NCBI RefSeq assembly: GCF_900102535.1
Contig: NZ_FNBP01000011.1
Coordinates: 1 to 64,000, forward strand
Direction of reading: 5' to 3'
DNA: 64,000 nt
Origin: Sulfitobacter delicatus
GTDB lineage: Bacteria > Pseudomonadota > Alphaproteobacteria > Rhodobacterales > Rhodobacteraceae
Of the stretch, positions 17,932 to 25,182 are shown one piece after another. The position numbers were made by a program, and so were the translations under genes. Numbering within the stretch: position 1 is the first letter of the stretch; every line of letters starts with the position of its first letter. The notes under the pieces were generated by a model, which was not told where the DNA came from, searched no databases, and saw only the letters and a list, made by a program, of their open reading frames with translations.

Positions 17932-18222
17932 GTGACAGGCTTCGAAGTATCTGCGGATGTTGTGTCCGTCCTTGACGCGGAAGCTGACGCGACAATTACA
18001 CTGCTATCTGAGCTGAAAGGTGAAGCTACCGAGAACGCAAGCGCTTTGGACAATGCTCTGAGCAAGCAGGAAGAAGGCATTGCTGACCTACGCACAGAGA
18101 TTGAGGCAAACGCAGAGTTGATGTCCGCACTGGAGGCCGAAGGTTATTCGGTTGACCAAGTGGTCGCCGTCAACTCCGCCAATTCTGGCGAAATTACCTT
18201 GGTGGTAGACGACAGCCAATGA
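17932..18222 (+). CDS. Small acidic helical protein, possibly 5'-truncated
   Basis: A 96-codon frame opens at a GTG and encodes an acidic, strongly helical protein (SELKGEATENASALDNALSKQEEGIADLRTEIEANAELMSALEAEG) ending in VDQVVAVNSANSGEITLVVDDSQ. A stop codon lies seven codons upstream and no clear ribosome site is seen. The sequence looks like the C-terminal part of a larger secreted or surface protein. Its 3' end is followed by a good terminator. It is either a short gene or a remnant. Confidence 0.45.
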   Translation: MTGFEVSADVVSVLDAEADATITLLSELKGEATENASALDNALSKQEEGIADLRTEIEANAELMSALEAEGYSVDQVVAVNSANSGEITLVVDDSQ

Positions 18223-18259
18223 TGCTGGCTTATCACTTGTGGCATCAGAGGGTGTCTGC

Positions 18260-18284
18260 GCCACGCTGTATCATGCAGCGTGGC
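18260..18284. terminator. Bidirectional terminator
   Basis: A perfect 9-bp stem, GCCACGCTG and CAGCGTGGC, with a 7-nt loop lies between the convergent genes ending at 18222 (+) and 18289 (-). Confidence 0.65.
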
Positions 18285-18288
18285 GTGT

Positions 18289-18729
18289 TCAATCTTGAGC
18301 CACAGCAGCCCGGTCACCGATCAAATACGGTGCAAGCCTGCTTTTCTTCGGCCCTGACAGCCGAATACTTGCGGGCGTCCGCAGAAGCTCCTTGAACATT
18401 TCGGGGTCCTCTACTGCATCCAACAGCAACTGCCTTGCGCTATCATTTGTCAAATTACGCAGTGCCTTCCGAGCGCGTTCTGTGAAGATGTTGGCGGTTT
18501 GGATGCTACCACCCATCGACCCGCCCCCCATGCTGCCGCCATGCCGTGCTGCGGCAATCCTGACGACCATTTCGACCATCTTGTTCGCGGGGCTGTCCAT
18601 GACATTGCCCACGTCTGCGGCAGGCTTCGCGTCCACCTTGGCCAATTGAACGGCGATCCGACGCAGGCGCGCGACTTCTCCGCTATTGAACACCTGAGCC
18701 ATGGCAGAGTGCATTTGCTTATCCTGCAT
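18289..18729 (-). CDS. Unknown protein with a glycine-methionine-rich linker
   Basis: This 146-residue protein has a helical N-terminus, a [12 protein letters not shown] linker at about residues 64-75 and a C-terminal helical region ([34 protein letters not shown]). The linker and the ending recall small structural or scaffold proteins of prophages, but no family can be named. Its start codon abuts the truncated rpsU copy, so its 5' region was joined to that gene by a rearrangement. Confidence 0.55.
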   Translation of the reverse strand: MQDKQMHSAMAQVFNSGEVARLRRIAVQLAKVDAKPAADVGNVMDSPANKMVEMVVRIAAARHGGSMGGGSMGGSIQTANIFTERARKALRNLTNDSARQLLLDAVEDPEMFKELLRTPASIRLSGPKKSRLAPYLIGDRAAVAQD

Positions 18730-18903
18730 CAGGCTCTTCAGGTTTTAAAGAAAAAGCTTCAACGCGAAGGCGTTTTCCGCCAAATGAAGCTCAAGCAGCA
18801 CTTCGAAAAGCCTTCTGAGAAGAAAGTTCGCCAACAGGCCGAAGCGATCCGCCGGGCTCGCAAAGCGGCGCGCAAGCGTTTGGAGCGTGAAGGCGTGATG
18901 TAG
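18730..18903 (+). pseudogene. rpsU: 5'-truncated copy of ribosomal protein S21
   Basis: The + strand encodes 57 residues that match S21 closely from [16 protein letters not shown] through [14 protein letters not shown] to [10 protein letters not shown] and a stop. The first ten or so codons of S21 (the segment resembling MQVxVRDNNVE) and the ribosome site are missing. The join to the neighbouring minus-strand gene is abrupt, at 18729/18730. It is probably a fragment of a chromosomal-type gene carried into the element, and it marks a recombination junction. Confidence 0.85.
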
Positions 18904-18983
18904 GTCTACGGAAACACATCACTCAGAAAATTGCCCTTCGGCGTGAGTTCCCATCTAAAACAAATGGCTTTTCCCGACTGGGC

Positions 18984-19736
18984 TCAGTAGTTGACCTGCT
19001 CGTAGCCATATTTGCCCTCGTAATCCCGCCACTCGACGAATACCGAACGGTGGCGGATGCTCGGACAATTGTCGCCCCACCTCTCCAGCCCCACATGATC
19101 TTTCGGCAAGGTTCCGATCGATGAACGCTGCCAAGAGAAGTCTCCTTGAACGCCATAAGTTCCAAGTACAACGACCGCGCTCCGCTCGCAGCCCCCCTCG
19201 CTGCCTGCCTCATATTGTCGAGCGTTCCGCACATCAAAGATCCGTATCGAGCGCACGAAGTTAAACTCCGGACCGCTGATGTCGATGTCGGCGCGATTTT
19301 GACCAAGCATAATAGAAAATTCATTGCTCCTATCACCCGTTTCAACCCTTTCCGCCGGGAACACGCCTGTCGGTGGTAGGTCGACTTCCTGAGATGGGGC
19401 AACGGTGATCGTCTGGAGCAGCTGATGACGCGGTCTATCGAACAGAATGTCGAAGATACGGCCGCCATTTTCACCAGTGCCATTGAGTTCATGGGATGCT
19501 CTCATCGGACAACGCCATATCTGCAACGGAGGTTCTACTGGCCAGGGTGTTATTCTTCGAATGAATTCCGCGCGGGCGCGTGAGCATGGCACTGATGCGG
19601 GCCAACCCCCTGAAAGACAGAGGAGAATTGCGCAATCGATCGGATAGGTTTGCGCCCTAACCCGCTCGGCCGTTCCGAAGAAAGACGTGGAGCCAAGAGC
19701 GACAAGGACGACGAAACGAGTAAGAGTTTTGGGCAT
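18984..19736 (-). CDS. Secreted TrbM-like protein
   Basis: This 250-residue protein has a Sec signal peptide (about 28 residues ending RVRAQ). The mature start, YPIDCAILLCLSGGWPASVPC...ITPWPVEPPLQIWRCPM, resembles the cysteine-spaced N-terminal motif of TrbM/TraM-like conjugation proteins. The remaining 180 residues are not recognised. It lies 4 kb from the T4SS operon and reads away from it. A periplasmic accessory role in mating is inferred from the motif and location. Confidence 0.55.
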   Translation of the reverse strand: MPKTLTRFVVLVALGSTSFFGTAERVRAQTYPIDCAILLCLSGGWPASVPCSRARAEFIRRITPWPVEPPLQIWRCPMRASHELNGTGENGGRIFDILFDRPRHQLLQTITVAPSQEVDLPPTGVFPAERVETGDRSNEFSIMLGQNRADIDISGPEFNFVRSIRIFDVRNARQYEAGSEGGCERSAVVVLGTYGVQGDFSWQRSSIGTLPKDHVGLERWGDNCPSIRHRSVFVEWRDYEGKYGYEQVNY

Positions 19737-19834
19737 GAATACTCTCCTACAGTTTTGGCAGGTTGACGGTCTCTCTAGATATTTTATATTATTACGCCAA
19801 TAGTATATTTTTGAAAGCCCTGCTCCGATGACTA

Positions 19835-20110
19835 TTAAGGCCTGCTAATTTGGGTATGCTCGCCGCCACTCGAAAGCGCTTCGAGGTACTCGATCACTTT
19901 CACCGGTGTCGACGATTTTGCCTCTGCCAGCACTTCGGGATGAAGCGGCGGCTCGATAGAACCGGCAGGTACCTGCTCGTCCAGCCAGAGCACCGACAAC
20001 TCAGAGGAATTCCACAGGTATACCCATCCAACCGTGCGCTCCCGATCATTTCCAGACAATCGGGCTATGGGCTCTGCTTCTTCTTTCAACAGTCTCACCG
20101 CTTTCTTCAT
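19835..20110 (-). CDS. Unknown small protein
   Basis: A frame of 91 residues starts at MKKAVRLLKEEAEPIARLSG, with an alternative ATG four codons upstream. It contains an aromatic-rich centre (TVGWVYLWNSSELSVLWLDE) and an acidic tail. No family is recognised. It lies divergent from the membrane protein gene at 20275. Confidence 0.5.
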   Translation of the reverse strand: MKKAVRLLKEEAEPIARLSGNDRERTVGWVYLWNSSELSVLWLDEQVPAGSIEPPLHPEVLAEAKSSTPVKVIEYLEALSSGGEHTQISRP

Positions 20111-20274
20111 TCCAGTTTCCAACCACCAAGCAGGATTTCGATCACGTCAGACATTCTCTGGCCCATTAGATGGCGATCGAATCACACTGCCTGTAGTTGC
20201 ACTGTCGTGAGCCGCGAATTCACGATACCAAGCGAACGCCAGCGAAATAGAACGAAACGAACACCGGTACGCCC

Positions 20275-21921
20275 TTGATAAAGAATGGAAAATATTTTGT
20301 TCCTCCGCTGGATGACGGAAGTGACTTCAAGGAGTTGTTCAGACGGTTGAGCGCAGCGGGAGCGGGTCGGCCTATTGACAAAGATGGGATACCCTTGGGG
20401 CCGTGGACAGCCGAGCTTCTTGCCACCGCAATCACTCAGATCGAAGCCAACCGGTCCGGGATCGAACTGCGAACGGTGCAGCTTTGGTACCAAGACAACG
20501 AGAAAGGAATCAGCACCGAGAACATTCGATGGCTAGCAAGGGTGTTTGGGTGTGATGATCCGAAGGCGACCAGCGAATGGCAGACGGAACTAAGTGCGGC
20601 CCGGGCACGATTGGTAGCCAGGAGGCGAGCGCTGCGTGCGGGGTCAGACGGCCACGATGCGCATAGTCCTCCAGATACGGTTCAGAACGCGGCAATCGAT
20701 GTTGATACCGTGGTTCCGTCACCGCTGGCGCACAAAGGTGAGGTTATCTCGCCGAGTCGGGGATTTAGCTTGGCGAGAACAACGGAGGCCGTGTTCAACC
20801 GGGGATCCCCTTTGGATTTGTCGGCGTCGGTGTTCGCAGGGGCAGTGGCCCTTGGATTTTCCTCTTACTTTTTGGGCATTCACAGCATTGTTTTTCCGCA
20901 GGCGAATGGCGTGATTAAGCAGGTTGGGTACTTATGGGCACCGAACTGGACACTCCTCTTCATGGTGCTCATGCCGCTATACTTTGTATTCGTGCGCGAC
21001 TTAGTGGTCTTTTGGAGGGGTACAAGGCGGTCACTGTTAAGTCCTGAAGGTGAAGGAATCGCGAATGACGACATGTGGGTGCGAAAAGTCGCGACCTTTT
21101 CGGTGACGTATTGGGCGGCCTTTCTTGTTTGTTTACCTATAGCTACGGTTCTTCAGTGGATCGATAGGTGTTTAGGCCCATTACTGACCCGCGATACCGG
21201 CAACTACCCGGTGGAATGGGCTCGGATGGCGATTGAGCGCCCGCACGTCATTTCAATACCGGAGGCGGTCGCGTTCACCGGGTTCGCCTATCTCTACATG
21301 GGTGTGGTATTTTTTCTCTTCTTTGCAGGACTCATTTTGCTCTTCACAATAGCGCACGATTCTTGGGAACTTGGACGAAAGTCTGAATCGTGGGTAGATC
21401 GAGAATATCAATGTCAGCCTAATCAAGTCGGTCTCAAAATCATGCGTGGGATTTTTCGGTGCTGTATTTTGGGACTCTTGATTGCCATATGCATGAAGCT
21501 CCAAAGCACTTTTATGCTATCAAGTGAATCGACCATAACGGGTTGGTTGGCTAGCGATTTTCTGTCAGTCTTGGGAAATCATGAGAAGGCAAGCGACTGG
21601 CTCGAATACAGCATGCCAACAAACTATAGCAGCCTGCTGATCGTATTGGCGACCTGCACTGTGTTTCTCTATGGGCTTATTCGAGTCCACGCCGCGTTGC
21701 GTCAGCAAGGGGAAATTGGACATGGTCGAAATCAGAGAGAATTTAGAATCATGTTGGCGCGCGTCGCCCTACTGGTCATCGTCTACGTGCTGATCGGTGC
21801 GATTGCCGGTTTCTCGATCTTGCTGTGCATCGGGCTGCTGTCAGCAATCTACGGTCTGGTTTATCCAAGCATTGATACATGGCGGGCGACTGACCAAGGA
21901 GAAAAACAAAGTGTATCATAG
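20275..21921 (+). CDS. Multi-membrane protein with a DNA-binding-like N-terminus (RcgA-like?)
   Basis: This 548-residue protein starts at a TTG. Residues 1-115 are soluble and resemble a helix-turn-helix module (GPWTAELLATAITQIE...RTVQLWYQDNEKGISTENIRWLARVFGC). Seven to eight transmembrane segments follow (about 180-540). Combining an HTH-like start with a polytopic membrane domain suggests a membrane-bound sensor-regulator or a transporter. I recall plasmid pairs annotated RcgA (putative transporter) and RcgR (putative lactone hydrolase) in rhizobia with this layout, which should be verified. The stretch is visibly less GC-rich than the T4SS genes, hinting at separate acquisition. The 3' end overlaps the hydrolase gene. 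Confidence 0.6.
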   Translation: MIKNGKYFVPPLDDGSDFKELFRRLSAAGAGRPIDKDGIPLGPWTAELLATAITQIEANRSGIELRTVQLWYQDNEKGISTENIRWLARVFGCDDPKATSEWQTELSAARARLVARRRALRAGSDGHDAHSPPDTVQNAAIDVDTVVPSPLAHKGEVISPSRGFSLARTTEAVFNRGSPLDLSASVFAGAVALGFSSYFLGIHSIVFPQANGVIKQVGYLWAPNWTLLFMVLMPLYFVFVRDLVVFWRGTRRSLLSPEGEGIANDDMWVRKVATFSVTYWAAFLVCLPIATVLQWIDRCLGPLLTRDTGNYPVEWARMAIERPHVISIPEAVAFTGFAYLYMGVVFFLFFAGLILLFTIAHDSWELGRKSESWVDREYQCQPNQVGLKIMRGIFRCCILGLLIAICMKLQSTFMLSSESTITGWLASDFLSVLGNHEKASDWLEYSMPTNYSSLLIVLATCTVFLYGLIRVHAALRQQGEIGHGRNQREFRIMLARVALLVIVYVLIGAIAGFSILLCIGLLSAIYGLVYPSIDTWRATDQGEKQSVS

Positions 21922-22918
21922 CTGGCTGGACCGTTGGGATGAGCGACGAGCAGAGCGCGGGGACGAAGTAAAGAAGCCGACAGACTTCGCTCTGGAAACT
22001 GAACTTGCCTTTCCTGGCTCCGGGCGTCCGGCAGGTATCGAGGCCTTTTGTAAACTTGCAGAACAGGCGGTCGAGGACCCAACCTATTTCGATGATCCGG
22101 GTAACAACGACTTGGTCGTCGAACGCGAAGGAGAGTGGGTCAAATTTCCTTCAGGAATTTCTACTGACGTCGCAGAGAACAATCTCGTCTGGGCGAAAGT
22201 AACAGAAAGCAGATTATTCGATAAAGCTTTGGTTGTGTTTCACCATTGGAATGCAAGCGCGCGGTATCAACAGATCGCCAACTTTTTCTCTCGGCGCGGG
22301 ATTACAGTTGTCGAGATGGCACTGCCGTATCACTTCGAGCGCAGTCGATCCGGCGCTGAATATGCCGATTACATGCTCAGCCCTAATCTCGGAAGGACGG
22401 TTCAATCCTTCAGACAAGCAGTGCGGGACGGTCGAATGCTCATTAGATGGCTGAAAGGGCAAGGTTATAAAGAGATTTCTGTACTCGGAATGAGTCTGGG
22501 TTCCTGGGTTGCCGGGTTGATTGCTGCCCATGACAAAACTGTTTCAAAAGCTGCGCTATTCCTCACAGCCGGAAGCCTTGCTGACATGGTGTGGACCGGG
22601 CGCGCAACGCGAACGATTTGCGAGAGCCTCCAACCCGCGATAGAATTGGGCGATCTCAGAAGGGCTTGGGGACCACTAAACTTGGTGAACCATGCGCATC
22701 ATCTTGCGCGGGACAATCTCGAACTAAAAGTAGTATTGGCCAAACGAGACAAGGTGGTGCTGCCGGAGCTTTCTGAAAGGCTGATACAAGGGCTGAAGGA
22801 CGCTGGGGCCGAGCCCAGCATATTGAAACTGAATTGTGGCCACTATTCGCTGTCCATGCCGCCCTACATTGTGTCGGCCGGCCAAAGCGTGGCTCGCTTA
22901 TTGAAACCCGGCCCCTAA
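21911..22918 (+). CDS. Alpha/beta hydrolase paired with the membrane protein (RcgR-like?)
   Basis: This 335-residue protein starts at a GTG preceded by AAGGAG (21896-21901) and overlaps the upstream stop by 11 bp. It has an alpha/beta hydrolase fold: the nucleophile elbow GMSLGS (catalytic serine), an aspartate candidate in VVLAKRDKVVLPE and the histidine in NCGHYSL. Large aromatic residues around FHHWNASARYQQIANFF may line the active site. Substrate is unknown. A lactone or ester signal is conceivable given the sensor-like partner, but that is inference. Confidence 0.75.
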   Translation: MYHSWLDRWDERRAERGDEVKKPTDFALETELAFPGSGRPAGIEAFCKLAEQAVEDPTYFDDPGNNDLVVEREGEWVKFPSGISTDVAENNLVWAKVTESRLFDKALVVFHHWNASARYQQIANFFSRRGITVVEMALPYHFERSRSGAEYADYMLSPNLGRTVQSFRQAVRDGRMLIRWLKGQGYKEISVLGMSLGSWVAGLIAAHDKTVSKAALFLTAGSLADMVWTGRATRTICESLQPAIELGDLRRAWGPLNLVNHAHHLARDNLELKVVLAKRDKVVLPELSERLIQGLKDAGAEPSILKLNCGHYSLSMPPYIVSAGQSVARLLKPGP

Positions 22919-23023
22919 GCCGCTGACGACGGGACTCGAACGGGTTCTCGGCTGAATTTCGCTCGTAGTCCAGTTATCGAATTCGGAACCCGCGCGACTC
23001 GGACCAAAAGTTTCGCCCCGAAG

Positions 23024-23284
23024 TTATCGGTGAAGCGAGCCCAAGAAGCGCCCATATTCCTCGCTGACTTCGCGCGCTTCCTCGAAGGCGCGAGCACGCT
23101 CCTCGTCGAGGCAGCGAAAATAAACCTGTACGTCACGGAAGTAGAGTTCGAAGTCATGACGGAGGATGTCCATAAATTCCGTGGCAACCTTTGGATCTCT
23201 TGGAACAAATGGCCGAGGCGGGGGGATGCATGGACCGGCGAGCGCCGGACAACCGACGAGCGACAGCAGAACGAATGTGCGCAT
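23024..23284 (-). CDS. Small secreted protein next to the T4SS operon
   Basis: This 86-residue protein has a signal peptide (MRTFVLLSLVGCPALAG) and a proline-rich mature start (IPPPRPFVPRDP). A charged helical region follows (ELYFRDVQVYFRCLDEERARAFEEAREV). It is divergent from the T4SS operon start. No family is named, but position and secretion suggest an accessory periplasmic component. Confidence 0.55.
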   Translation of the reverse strand: MRTFVLLSLVGCPALAGPCIPPPRPFVPRDPKVATEFMDILRHDFELYFRDVQVYFRCLDEERARAFEEAREVSEEYGRFLGSLHR

Positions 23285-23387
23285 CAAAGGTACGATGCGC
23301 AACCGAAGGTAGCAAAAGCCGCTTAAATCCTTGAACGAGTGCATGTTACGTGCCTAAAGGTATCGGATCAACGTATACCGCGAAAAT

Positions 23388-23393
23388 TATAAT
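23388..23393 (+). promoter_or_regulatory. Candidate -10 box of the T4SS operon
   Basis: A perfect TATAAT lies in an AT-rich island between two GTATAC palindromes (23373-23378 and about 23411-23416), 82 bp before the GTG start of the first operon gene. No good -35 is visible, so an activator may be required. The flanking palindromes could be operators. Confidence 0.4.
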
Positions 23394-23474
23394 ACACTAT
23401 TGCGGTCATCAGTATACTATCGTAACCCTAGGCATCAAGTAGGAGTGCCCGGGTGTTGCGTCTTTGGAGAAAGC

Positions 23475-23855
23475 GTGAGCCGGGCCATGAACTGGGACAT
23501 CGAAGCACCAAATGTGGTTACGGAAGCCAGGTTCCGCGAACTCGTGGAAAGCGGCTATAGCGCAGAAATCCTGTGCCAGGAGTCGGCACATAAGAAAGGC
23601 CCCAGCTATTACGGGGTCTGGATCATGCGCGTTGTCTCTGATGACGGGGTGGAAAAGCTCCTCGTCACCGCCCGCACGCGGACGACCTACAACGATATCA
23701 AGATCCGCGAGTTCAAGACGATCTCCGGCGTGGTGTCCTTCTTCATTGGCCTTGGCTTTGCGCATGTCGACCTGCCGCTTGAGGCGGGTACAAGCCGCAC
23801 GCATAAGCTCGCCCCGCCAGACAAAGCCCCATCAGACTTGGGCACTGGCAACTAA
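23475..23855 (+). CDS. First gene of the T4SS operon, unknown function
   Basis: The protein is 126 residues from the GTG at 23475 (GGAGA site upstream) or 122 from the ATG at 23487. It has an N-terminal MNWDIEAPNVVTEARFRELVESGYSA segment, a central beta-rich part (KKGPSYYGVWIMRVV, EKLLVTARTRT) and FKTISGVVSFFIGLGF, which looks like an amphipathic or membrane-associated helix. The 3' end overlaps the transglycosylase gene by about 90 bp. Its constant place at the head of a virB operon suggests regulation or assembly; nothing shows which. Confidence 0.6.
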   Translation: MSRAMNWDIEAPNVVTEARFRELVESGYSAEILCQESAHKKGPSYYGVWIMRVVSDDGVEKLLVTARTRTTYNDIKIREFKTISGVVSFFIGLGFAHVDLPLEAGTSRTHKLAPPDKAPSDLGTGN

Positions 23856-24519
23856 CCTCGTCTGTCTCTGGCTGGTCGCAGCACCTGCCTCAGCGCAAAT
23901 GGTCCTGATCATGGAGAGCGACGGCTCTCTGACCCCGTCGCGGTCTCAGAGCGGTTTTGCCCGGAACTACAATGACGGCGTTGGTCAGGGATCGGCGTCC
24001 GATGGTTTGGCCATTCTTGGTGAGACTGAAACAGCTTCCGAACCTGACGCGCTGAGGCTTGCGGCACTCGCCCAGCCAGCACCCCTGCCCCGCGCAGACG
24101 TTCTCTTGGGCATCGAGGCAACAGCCCTGCGCTATGTCGGCCATCCCGGCCTGCGCCGCGCGGGACTGTCCGTCACGGATTGGCTGGCTCTCTACCGGGC
24201 CAATATCGAGGTGGAAAGCGCCTACAGGCAGAATGCCGTCTCGAGCGCGGGCGCCGTTGGTCTGGGCCAATTGATGCCTGCTACTGCCCGAGATCTCGGT
24301 GTGGATCCTCATGACGCGCTGCAGAACCTCGACGGCTCCGCCCGCTACCTGACAATGATGCTGGAAAGCTTCGGCGATCCGCATTTGGCGCTGGCAGCCT
24401 ACAACGCCGGGCCGGACGCCGTACGCCAGTACGGTGGCATTCCCCCTTACAGAGAAACCCAGAACCACGTGGCCCGCGTCATGGCTGTCGTGGCCCGATT
24501 GGAAGGATCAAATTCATGA
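23764..24519 (+). CDS. virB1: VirB1-like lytic transglycosylase (first copy)
   Basis: The protein is about 251 residues with a signal peptide (MSTCRLRRVQA...LWLVAAPASA). The C-terminal SLT domain has the catalytic glutamate in NIEVESAYRQNAVSSAGAVGLGQLMP, plus DPHDALQNLDGSARYL and LALAAYNAGPDAV. These enzymes cut glycan strands to let the secretion channel pass the cell wall. The ATG at 23764 is the only in-frame ATG giving a signal peptide, so a long overlap with the preceding gene must be accepted. It ends in an ATGA overlap with virB2. A second SLT enzyme occurs at 27671. Confidence 0.8.
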   Translation: MSTCRLRRVQAARISSPRQTKPHQTWALATNLVCLWLVAAPASAQMVLIMESDGSLTPSRSQSGFARNYNDGVGQGSASDGLAILGETETASEPDALRLAALAQPAPLPRADVLLGIEATALRYVGHPGLRRAGLSVTDWLALYRANIEVESAYRQNAVSSAGAVGLGQLMPATARDLGVDPHDALQNLDGSARYLTMMLESFGDPHLALAAYNAGPDAVRQYGGIPPYRETQNHVARVMAVVARLEGSNS

Positions 24520-24911
24520 TGTCCCAACCTTTTTGGAAATCATTCCTCAAAACACTTATCGGCAATGTCACGAGAGCGCGCAGCGCGGCAGTGCATTGGC
24601 GATACCGCTTTTTCCAAACAAGTTGGATTTCAAACCTCTTTGTCGCCTCACTGGCGCTATTCCTGCTCATTGCCGAGCCCGCCCTTGCCCAAAGCATCGA
24701 TCTCTCCCCGATCCAAAGCTTGTTGCAGGGCATTGTCGATGCGCTGACCGGCCCGCTCGGCGTCGTGATCGCCACACTCGCGGTCCTTGGCGTTTTCTTG
24801 AGCTGGTTCTTCAACATCATCGATCTGCGCCAGGCGCTCTGGGTCCTCGTCGGGATCGCCGGTGTTGCGGCTGCCCCCACCATCGTTGCCGCGGTCTTCG
24901 CCGGTGGCTGA
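24516..24911 (+). CDS. virB2: VirB2-like major pilin
   Basis: This 131-residue protein has a long basic leader and signal region ending IAEPALAQS (about residues 45-60), then two hydrophobic helices (LLQGIVDALTGPLGVVIATLAVLGVFL and ALWVLVGIAGVAAAPTIVAAVF) separated by a short loop with IDLRQAL. This is the TrbC/VirB2 plan. The processed protein would be the pilus subunit. It is coupled to both neighbours by overlapping starts and stops. Confidence 0.85.
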   Translation: MMSQPFWKSFLKTLIGNVTRARSAAVHWRYRFFQTSWISNLFVASLALFLLIAEPALAQSIDLSPIQSLLQGIVDALTGPLGVVIATLAVLGVFLSWFFNIIDLRQALWVLVGIAGVAAAPTIVAAVFAGG

Positions 24912-25182
24912 GCGCGCGCCTCTCTTCCTCGGCCTCGTGCGCCCGCCCAAGCTTCTGGGCCTGCCCATCATGTATGCGATGGTCTGGCTCTTCGGCTCGG
25001 TGCTCTTGTTCGTCTGGGTCCAGCACATCGCGGTACTGGCTGTCGCGGCCCTTCTCTACCCGGTGCTTTGGAAGGCCGCAGATTGGGACCCGCGTTTCAT
25101 CGACGTGATGATGACAGCCCTGCAGGAGACACCGCCCACGCGCAACAGGTCCATCCATGGCGGGGACAGCTATGCCCCGTGA
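24904..25182 (+). CDS. virB3: VirB3-like inner-membrane protein
   Basis: This 92-residue protein starts at a GTG inside the end of virB2. It has the VirB3 pattern: a short cytoplasmic start with FLGLVRPPKLLGLP, then two membrane helices (MYAMVWLFGSVLLFVW and IAVLAVAALLYPVLW), then a polar tail. In related systems it acts with the VirB4 ATPase in pilus biogenesis. It overlaps virB4 by 26 bp. Confidence 0.85.
   Translation: MAERAPLFLGLVRPPKLLGLPIMYAMVWLFGSVLLFVWVQHIAVLAVAALLYPVLWKAADWDPRFIDVMMTALQETPPTRNRSIHGGDSYAP

Noticed and set aside
23373-23416. Possible short CRISPR-like or iterated repeat (two GTATAC)
   Set aside because: Only two 6-bp palindromes are present, with no repeat-spacer pattern; read as promoter or operator context.
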